DNA of 6,984 nucleotides, from positions 1 through 6,984 of the forward strand of contig CALBPW010000047.1 of assembly GCA_937899145.1 (NCBI GenBank), given 5' to 3'. The translations under genes and the position numbers were made by a program. Positions 1 through 6,400 of this stretch are shown here, one piece after another. The notes under the pieces are model-generated. The model ran no database searches, was not told the origin of the DNA, and worked only from the letters and a program-made list of their open reading frames with translations. Within the stretch, counting starts at the first letter, position 1, and each line of letters opens with the position of its first letter. The stretch comes from an uncultured Bacteroidota bacterium. GTDB taxonomy: Bacteria > Bacteroidota > Bacteroidia > Bacteroidales > SZUA-534.

Positions 1-32
1 CACTCTTTCCCTACACGACGCTCTTCCGATCT
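1..32 (+). other. Illumina TruSeq read-1 adapter (sequencing artefact)
   Basis: The first 32 bases match the Illumina TruSeq universal/read-1 adapter without a mismatch. It starts one base into the usual 33-mer, includes the core CTACACGACGCTCTTCCG and ends at the ligation point GATCT. It is library-construction DNA that was assembled onto the contig end and is not part of any genome. Biological sequence begins at base 33. The frame of the following gene happens to stay open through the adapter, so automatic gene calls could extend into it wrongly. Confidence 0.98.
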
Positions 33-33
33 G

Positions 34-561
34 GCTGAAAAGCAAGCAAAAGAAGCTGAAAAAAATCAAGCTCAAGCAATTATGCAGGATCCTCTTCAAG
101 GATTAAATCAAGAAATAAATTCGGAACCTGTTCAATCTGACAATTCAGAATTAATGCGTATTAATGAAGTAATGAATAATGATGATAAGGTTGAAATAAA
201 AAGCCTATCACCAGAAGAACAGGCTGAAATAGACATTGTAAAAGCTAATAATGAAGCCGAAGCTAAGAAAAAGGAAGCAGAAAAAAGTAAGGAAGCTAAG
301 ATTCGTGAAGAAAAAATGAAAGCTGATCCATTGTTCTATAAGAGTGAAGAATTCTTAGCTCAAGAGAATAAGACATTAGGCGACAAGATAAGTGATGCGA
401 TTGAATCACTTATTGCTATACCTAGTGAAAGTATTAAAAAGATTAAAAAGTCCATTTCTGATTCTCAGTTAGCAAAACAAGCTAAGAAAGAAAAAGAACT
501 TAACCGTCAAGCTATGTTAATTGATGTTAACGGTGAAGATGCTAAAAAAGAAGAGAAGAAA
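34..561 (+). other. Charged Lys/Glu/Ala-rich N-terminal extension of the GspF/PilC-like protein
   Basis: This stretch encodes about 176 residues ahead of the canonical GspF start. It is dominated by Lys, Glu, Ala, Asn and Gln, for example AEKQAKEAEKNQAQ and EAKKKEAEKSKEAKIREEKM. It has no membrane segment and would lie in the cytoplasm. Ordinary GspF/PilC proteins begin only a few residues before the FxYxG-type motif, so this is an added region. An internal ATG at 565 sits exactly at the canonical start and follows a purine-rich AAGAGAAGAAAG, so it could be an alternative start. However, the upstream frame is open for more than 500 bases with gene-like composition, which favours a real extension. 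Confidence 0.6.
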
Positions 562-1266
562 GTAATGTGGGAGTATACAGGAAAGACAGCTGAAGGCAAA
601 ATGGTTAAAGGTTACTTTGCTGCTTACTCAAAATTAGAAGTTCACTCATTCTTACTTAGTGAGGGCATGACCGTTTATAGTATTAGAACAAATAAATGGA
701 TTCAAAAAATGTATAGTAGTGTTAATGGAAATGGATGTAAGTTAAAACAAAAAGACTTAATCTTCTTCTTAACACAGTTATCTACTTATGTTAAAGCTGG
801 TATACCTTTGGTTGAAGCTTTAAATATCTTAACAAAACAATTTAAAAATAAGAACTATAAAAGAATGTTTAGAGCTATGATGTATGATTTAACAATGGGT
901 GATAGCTTCTCAAAAGCTATGGAGAACCAAGGTAATTCGTTCCCACCAATTTTAATAAACATGGTTAAATCATCAGAGTTAACCGGTGAGTTACCTGAAG
1001 CATTGGATGATATGGTAAATTACTTTACAGAAAAAGAAAATGCTCATAAAGAGATGGTTAGTGCTTTAACTTATCCTACAGTTGTATTTATTTTTGCATT
1101 CGTTGTATTAATTTTTATCATGGTATATGTAGTACCTAAATTCAGTGAAATTTATGATACTATGGGTGATGTACCAAAGATGACTCAGGTAGTTATCAAT
1201 TCAAGTAACTGGTTAAAATCACATTTATTCTTATTAATTGTCGAAATAGTAGTATTTCCAGTATGA
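34..1266 (+). CDS. GspF/PilC-family inner-membrane platform protein, fragment missing both ends
   Basis: This is part of a type II secretion / type IV pilus inner-membrane platform protein. The frame is open leftwards from the ATG at 82 to the adapter. No ribosome-binding site precedes that ATG, so the true start is probably lost. Counting from the ATG at 82, residues 1-160 are Lys/Glu-rich, probably helical or coiled coil. The canonical family start motif WEYTGKTAEGK is at 163-173. One T2SSF domain (about 225-350) follows, with QLSTYVKAGIPLVEAL, the SSELTGELPEAL signature and a membrane segment at about 332-351 followed by VPKF. Full-length members carry a second T2SSF domain and more membrane segments; these are absent. 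The last residues (about EIVVFPV) are the antisense of the opposite-strand gene's C-terminal codons, so genuine sequence ends near 1225-1240. Composition is much more A+T-rich than the rest of the window. I infer a low-GC Bacillota source, which is unproven. Confidence 0.85.
   Translation, partial: AEKQAKEAEKNQAQAIMQDPLQGLNQEINSEPVQSDNSELMRINEVMNNDDKVEIKSLSPEEQAEIDIVKANNEAEAKKKEAEKSKEAKIREEKMKADPLFYKSEEFLAQENKTLGDKISDAIESLIAIPSESIKKIKKSISDSQLAKQAKKEKELNRQAMLIDVNGEDAKKEEKKVMWEYTGKTAEGKMVKGYFAAYSKLEVHSFLLSEGMTVYSIRTNKWIQKMYSSVNGNGCKLKQKDLIFFLTQLSTYVKAGIPLVEALNILTKQFKNKNYKRMFRAMMYDLTMGDSFSKAMENQGNSFPPILINMVKSSELTGELPEALDDMVNYFTEKENAHKEMVSALTYPTVVFIFAFVVLIFIMVYVVPKFSEIYDTMGDVPKMTQVVINSSNWLKSHLFLLIVEIVVFPV
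1225..1243. other. Probable chimeric assembly junction
   Basis: Left of this point the plus strand encodes a normal GspF/PilC sequence up to about NSSNWLKSHLFLLI. Right of it, the minus strand encodes the conserved SYWKYYYF C-terminus of the DUF6057-like protein. The plus-strand codons 1240-1266 are the exact antisense of that motif and so cannot be native GspF sequence. The join therefore lies at or just left of 1240, possibly in the A+T-rich TTATTAATTG at 1231-1240. Base composition and likely taxonomy change at the same point, and the left end of this arm is capped by sequencing adapter. Confidence 0.8.
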
Positions 1267-3021
1267 ATTAGGAAAACGACGTGCAACCTCGGCTTTCTTA
1301 TTAGTTGATTTTGAAGACATTATCTTTGTAAACTCGCTAAACGATTCTTTTAAAAATGGTGATACTTTAAATCTGTTTGTTTCGGGCTTAACATTTTCGG
1401 CCGTAGCCCAATAGAGCAAAACGGCCTCTTGATATAGTTTGGGCATATTGTCAGTGTTGATTTTGCAAACGCCTAATAATATGAGATTTACAAATGTCTC
1501 CATATCGTTTTTTAGGAGTGCGCTTGTTAGCAGATATTGGTTGGCGATGTAGTTGGTGGAATCGGTGTTCAGAACTTGCAGCATATCGTATTGCGCGCTA
1601 CCCATGTAGAAATCAACTTTGGGGTGCTTTTGGCGCAGCCGCTCGCATTCAGATTCCTTTAGTTCTGTATTCGGGTTGCCAGCCAAGAATTGCCGTCTGT
1701 CGTTGACATATTTTTTTGAGAACATCACATCGGAATATTTGTTTAAGAAGATTTCAGCATTCTGATAATCGCCTATAATTAGCATACAATCAATAACATA
1801 ACGCATTACGTAATGACTTGATGTGTAAGTTGTTTGCGCCTCGAAAGCGTAGTGTAAGGCATTGGTAATGAAGCCTACTTGCTTGTATTGCATGGCGGCC
1901 GGCAAGCAAACAACAGTGGCTATAGGGTCGTTAACAAAAAGCGCTTGAACACCAAGCAGATGTGGCGATGTGAGCATTTTTTCGGGCAGTTGGTGTTTTG
2001 CCGCCAAAGCCATGTCGTAATAGTAATTGACGTAACGTTCATACTTGCTGCGGTCGCGGATTAGCTTGTCGCGGTTGGCGTATTCAAGCACTTTATCCCA
2101 ATTGTTATAATAGGCTGCTACTTGCATTTTGGTGGCGACACGTTCAGTAAAATTGTCGTGTTTTTTGGTTAATAAACAGGAGCCAACGGCAATTATGACA
2201 ATAACCGAAAAAGTGAGCAATATAGGGCGTTTGACGGGTTTTGCGCGTGTGATTGCAAATCCTGCTGCCATTGCCAATATTGCAAACAAAAACATTAGTA
2301 TCTGTGAGTAATGAAAATTGAACGATGTGTACATGAATTTTTGTGGTACAATAAGATAGAAGGCTGATGCGGAACTTATTGGCAATATGAATTTAAACAC
2401 TAAAAACGGTACAATGGCTGACACAGCCAAAACCGATACCATATTTATGAGTTGAGGTTTGTCTTGATTGACAAAATATAGCACAACGCAACATAGTGAG
2501 TAAGTGTATAATGGCACTGGCCCACACGCCATATATACAGCAATAGCAAGTAGTGGAATAATATATTTCTGCCAATCGTATTTGCTGAAAAACTGATGGA
2601 TATTGAGTGCGGCAATTAACAATAATGCCTTCATGTTTATTGCAAGAGCGTATTTGACATCAATGTAAATTATGCAGGCAAAAGCCACAGCCAAGATGTG
2701 CGACAGCATTTGTAAATGTTGATTATCGACAATTGCTTTCCGTACAAAACGGTTTGTAAGCCAAGCTATTAAGAAAATCTCAGCGACTAAAAACAAAGCT
2801 CCCCAAAACCGAAACATTGTAAATTGTTCAACAAAAGTTGACAGATACTCTGCCAATCCACCGGGTTTGGCGATTGTTGTTTGAAAAAAATTGGCGGTAA
2901 CAACAAATGCGGGTTGTTGGAAAATGCTATAACACAGCGGATTAACAATAAAAAATAAAAAGTAGAACAAGAAAGCGTAAGCCACAATGGGCAGTGCTTT
3001 GTAGGTTATTTTTATCGACAT
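1234..3021 (-). CDS. DUF6057-like multi-pass membrane protein with soluble C-terminal domain
   Basis: This is a 595-residue integral membrane protein of unknown function. I recognise it as DUF6057-like, a family seen in Bacteroidota. The N-terminal half has about eight or nine hydrophobic segments (roughly 9-34, 72-93, 105-122, 128-142, 152-185, 191-216, 238-257 and 266-284). After 286 it is soluble and helical, with family-like features: VAAYYNNWDKVLEYA (301-315), a YYDMALA segment (334-340), GDYQNAEIFLNKYS (417-430, TPR-like), and the C-terminal RRFPNSYWKYYYF (581-593). The length fits a complete member. The ATG at 3019-3021 is the first in frame and precedes the hydrophobic start. There is no Shine-Dalgarno, and a TAnnTTTG element lies about 57 bp upstream. 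The stop is at 1234-1236, beside the suspected junction, so the final Asp-Asn and stop could be affected although the conserved motif is intact. I know of no established function. Confidence 0.82.
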   Translation of the reverse strand: MSIKITYKALPIVAYAFLFYFLFFIVNPLCYSIFQQPAFVVTANFFQTTIAKPGGLAEYLSTFVEQFTMFRFWGALFLVAEIFLIAWLTNRFVRKAIVDNQHLQMLSHILAVAFACIIYIDVKYALAINMKALLLIAALNIHQFFSKYDWQKYIIPLLAIAVYMACGPVPLYTYSLCCVVLYFVNQDKPQLINMVSVLAVSAIVPFLVFKFILPISSASAFYLIVPQKFMYTSFNFHYSQILMFLFAILAMAAGFAITRAKPVKRPILLTFSVIVIIAVGSCLLTKKHDNFTERVATKMQVAAYYNNWDKVLEYANRDKLIRDRSKYERYVNYYYDMALAAKHQLPEKMLTSPHLLGVQALFVNDPIATVVCLPAAMQYKQVGFITNALHYAFEAQTTYTSSHYVMRYVIDCMLIIGDYQNAEIFLNKYSDVMFSKKYVNDRRQFLAGNPNTELKESECERLRQKHPKVDFYMGSAQYDMLQVLNTDSTNYIANQYLLTSALLKNDMETFVNLILLGVCKINTDNMPKLYQEAVLLYWATAENVKPETNRFKVSPFLKESFSEFTKIMSSKSTNKKAEVARRFPNSYWKYYYFDN

Positions 3022-3077
3022 AACACGAATATTAACAATAAATACCGACTTTAAAATTGGTAAAAATTCAAGTCAAT

Positions 3078-3085
3078 CAAAATTA
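3078..3085 (-). promoter_or_regulatory. Candidate Bacteroidota -7 promoter element for the membrane protein gene
   Basis: Read on the minus strand, these bases are TAATTTTG, which fits the Bacteroidota housekeeping-sigma consensus TAnnTTTG. A TTTG at 3106-3103 (minus strand) is a possible -33 element, but the 17-base gap is a little shorter than usual. Transcription would start about 50 bases before the ATG at 3021. The motif is short and the region A+T-rich, so chance is a real alternative. Confidence 0.45.
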
Positions 3086-3263
3086 TAATCCGATTAGAAA
3101 TACAAAGCAATCAAATATCGGCGAATTTGGCAACAAAAAAATTCAGAAGTTTGAAAGGATAGCAGTTTGGTGGATATGAGTAGGCCTATTCAACACAATC
3201 TGAGTGCATAAGTTGAATTGCCGAATGTCAGTTAAAACCAATTCTTTTTCAACATTAGATTTG

Positions 3264-3271
3264 TATCTTTG
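3264..3271 (+). promoter_or_regulatory. Candidate Bacteroidota -7 promoter element for the secreted protein gene
   Basis: TATCTTTG, in the wider TTTGTATCTTTGTC, is a close match to the Bacteroidota -7 consensus TAnnTTTG. It lies 50 bases before the ATG at 3322, so the 5' leader would be about 40-45 bases. No clear TTTG stands at the -33 position; only the T-rich CTTTTTC at 3244-3250 is near. No Shine-Dalgarno precedes the ATG and the leader is A-rich (CGAAAAAATACATAAATT), as is common in this phylum. Confidence 0.6.
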
Positions 3272-3321
3272 TCAATTATAAAAACGTAAGTTAAACCAAA
3301 ATGCGAAAAAATACATAAATT

Positions 3322-3432
3322 ATGCAAAGTGTTGATAGTCAGAATGTTACAACAAAAAAGGTGACTTGTATATTTGTGTTTAAGCAACTTGCGGCCATAT
3401 TACTGGCATTGGCTATTGGTAACACTTGGGGG
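3322..3432 (+). other. Sec signal peptide with Gln after the predicted cleavage site
   Basis: The first 13 residues are polar and end in Lys-Lys. A hydrophobic core runs through VTCIFVFKQLAAILLALAIG (14-33), followed by NTWG and Gln38. Signal peptidase I cleavage between Gly37 and Gln38 would leave Gln at the mature N-terminus. This is common in Bacteroidota exported proteins, where the Gln is cyclised to pyroglutamate. There is no lipobox Cys near the cleavage site, so this is not a lipoprotein. The Lys inside the core (residue 21) makes it slightly atypical. Confidence 0.8.
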
Positions 3433-6400
3433 CAAGAAAAAGCGTCAACCGATAGTGTTTTTGAAGAGGACTTTGAAAATGGCTTAAACAAATGGACGCA
3501 AGTGTATGTTGGCTCACCCGCGTATGAGTGGAAAGCACGGAATGGCGGTTATAAGCCAACGGGCGAAGTTGAAGAGGCAAAGCCTGCATCGGCTCAATCG
3601 GGCGGGAAAAATGCTTTTTTTTACATTTCATCGGTGCAATACACATACGCTACTTATCTTATAAGCCCAAATATTGACTTTAGCGGAGTGAAAAAACCTT
3701 TGCTTACATTTTGGTACTCGTTGTACGAAGACCAAATGGGCGCGGAAGATAATACGGAAGAGCTAATCACAGATAATTACGAATTCACATTTTGCTATCG
3801 TCTTTCATCAACATCTGATTGGGTTGAATATCGCGAGTACAAAGACGCAACCAACGATGTTACCCCATGGCGGTGCGATTCAATATATCTGCCTGAGGAA
3901 ATTTGTGGAAACACGAATGTGCAAATAGCATTTTTGGGAAAAACCCACTCCATTGGGCACGGCATCTGTATAGATAATATTAAAATTAAAGAAACACTTG
4001 TTAGTAACAAACACGTAGAGCAAATTTATGCCTCGCAGCCAAGTACTGATATGCTGCCAACAAGTTCAACTGACAATCCGTTGATGCTGCTGCGCATCCC
4101 CGTATTAGGCAATAATGGAACATTACTGCTCAACTCTCTTACCGTAACAGCATTGCAAGACGCCAGCAACTCAATATCAGAAAACGGACTTAAACTCTTT
4201 TATTCAGAGTATGAAGAATTTCGCCCTCAACCTGAATATAAATTGGCAACAGCTTCTATATCAAACGGGAAAGCCACATTTAAAAATATCAACTACGATT
4301 TGCCACTTGGCAGCGCCTATATTTGGATTGCTTGTGATGTTAAAAATGAAGATGGCGAACACCGATTGAAAAATAATGTTGTCGATTTAATGATTGAACC
4401 AAACACCATTGATATAGGTGGCGCAACTTATCCGACCGACACTCTGTCGCCAACAGGCTCCCGGCTTATCAACGAATCGATCTTCTTCGATGACTTTGAG
4501 GCAGAAAATGCCTGCTGGCAATTTGAAGGCGAATTTGAACGAGCTGTAGCACAAGGTCTTGGCGGCACTAATGGCGGTAACAGAGATGCTCATTACGCTC
4601 GAAGCGGAAGCCGCATAATAGGAACCGATATTACAGGAATTGGCACAGAAACCCACTCCGCAGGTAATTACGAGAAAAATATCGGCAGCCGGGCCTATTC
4701 GGCAACAACCTCAATTTTTAACGGATATTACTATCGTGATATAAACATTTTGTTTTACCGCTGGCTCAATAGTAACACAGGCGATTCAGCATTTGTGTCT
4801 TATAGTCTTAACGGCGGAACTGCTTGGGCTGACGCATGGCGAACAACAGCAATCATGCAAGAGAGTAGTTGGGCTTTTCAAAAACTGAACATCAGTAAAT
4901 ATGCCGACCGGAGCGACTCTATCAATGTGCAATTCTCACTTGGCCCAACACCAAGCCAACTGCAATACAGCGGCTGGAACATCGACGACTTTGCTCTTGT
5001 AGGCACATTCGTCTATGCCGATGCTGCCATCGACTCAATAATCAGCCCATATACCACTGATTGTACCGACTCTGCTCTTGTCAGCATAAAAATCAGAAAT
5101 GCAGGCTTCAACGACATTACAATCCCGTTTACCGTCAAATACAAAATTGATGACCGTGATTGGGTTTCGGAAACAATATCGGGCGGAATGGCTCGCGACG
5201 AAGTGCGTGAATATGTTTTCGATACAAAAACCTACCTGACATGGGGCTCACATACTATAACGACAAAAATAACACTTGACGAAGACGAAGACAGCCGTAA
5301 CGATGAGGTTACAAAAACATTCAGAACGCAACCTTATCTCGACTTGCCATACTCGCAAAACTTTACACCTGCCGACACTTTAAATAAAAACTCTGGTGAT
5401 GGTTTTTGGTTTGGCGGCGGCAAAAACAACACGTGGAAGTACAGCTCTATTGATGGTAAAAAATATTGGGCTACAAATGGCGGAAGCGATTATGTGGCAG
5501 ACGATTCGGCTTGGTTAGAAAGCCCATGCTTCAATTTTAGCAATGTGCAAAAACCAATGATAAGTTTCAACCTAAGCGCCGCAGCCGCCAGCACCGACGG
5601 CTTAGCCGTTTACTACTCAACCGACAATGGCTCAGAGTGGACGCTTATTCCTTACGGCACAAGCTATCCGCGGCTTAGCTGGTATAATTCTTCTAATATT
5701 GAAGCACTTGGTACAGCGGGCTGGAGTGGCAGTTTTAGCACAACTTTCATTCAACAATTACTACCCGACGCTTTATCCGGTCAAAGTTCTGTGAAACTAC
5801 GCTTCCTGTTCAAATCAAGTGAAAATTCAACTTGCGCAAATGGCTATGCGATAAGTGATATCCAACTTTACGAAGCTCCAGCCGATGCTGGCGTTGCTGC
5901 TATTGTTTCTCCTGTATCGTCTTGTTATCTGCTTGAAGAACAACCAATAACTATTAGTGTTGAAAACTATGGCATACGAGGTCTGACAAGCGCCGACAGC
6001 TTGTTTGCAACCGTAACCATCAACAATACCCGTACACTTACCGACACCTTCCTGATTGCCGAAACCGATACTATCGAAGTTGGCGGAATGCGCGATTTCA
6101 CATTCACACAAACAGTGAATATGTGGAACAAAAAAAGCTACGCAATGGTAGCCTACACAAGTCTGATAGGCGACACTCTGCTATTTTCGGCTTTAGATGC
6201 CGCAAGTAACGACACCACCAAAGCAACAGCAATGGTATTGGGCGAACCTGCCTATACATTAGGTGCGGATAGAGGCACATTAACCCCAGGTTCGATTAAT
6301 ATTTTTGGTGGAAAAACATCTGACGACAATTGGTTCACATCGTACTTATGGGAACCATACTTAGATGCCGACGGCTTAGAAATCGCCAACCATACTGACA

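Larger units (their letters stand above)
3022..3321. other. Divergent intergenic region of about 300 bp
   Basis: This A+T-rich, non-coding spacer separates the minus-strand membrane protein gene from the plus-strand secreted protein gene. It holds one Bacteroidota-type -7 element facing each way and a possible five-codon leader frame at 3301-3318. I found no tRNA, riboswitch, convincing hairpin terminator or direct repeat. The only palindrome noticed is the 8-bp TAGGCCTA at 3181-3188, which is too short to interpret. Confidence 0.7.

Noticed and set aside
1234..1266. Convergent overlap of two genes by 33 bp
   Set aside because: The overlapping plus-strand codons are simply the antisense of the conserved C-terminus of the minus-strand gene, beyond the suspected assembly join. 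It is not a natural overlap.
1..1266. Physical linkage of a type II secretion/pilus gene with a type IX secretion cargo gene as a novel system
   Set aside because: The GspF fragment is bounded by adapter on one side and a probable chimeric join on the other, so there is no evidence that it belongs to the same genome.
1494..2311. Plus-strand short frames (1494-1706, 1879-2064, 2129-2311)
   Set aside because: They are antisense shadows of the well-supported 595-residue membrane protein and have no recognisable content.
3181..3188. Palindrome TAGGCCTA as an operator
   Set aside because: An 8-bp palindrome is expected by chance at this length, and no second copy or half-site arrangement was seen in the spacer.
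3368..3375. TATATTTG as a second promoter element
   Set aside because: It fits TAnnTTTG but lies within the signal-peptide coding region, downstream of the best start codon, where A/T-rich hydrophobic codons readily produce it.
3413..3646. Minus-strand open frame of 77 codons, and similar short frames at 3795-4010, 4387-4656, 5827-6111 and 6501-6734
   Set aside because: All lie inside the long plus-strand frame, which has continuous recognisable domain sequence. Their translations show no domain or gene-like composition.
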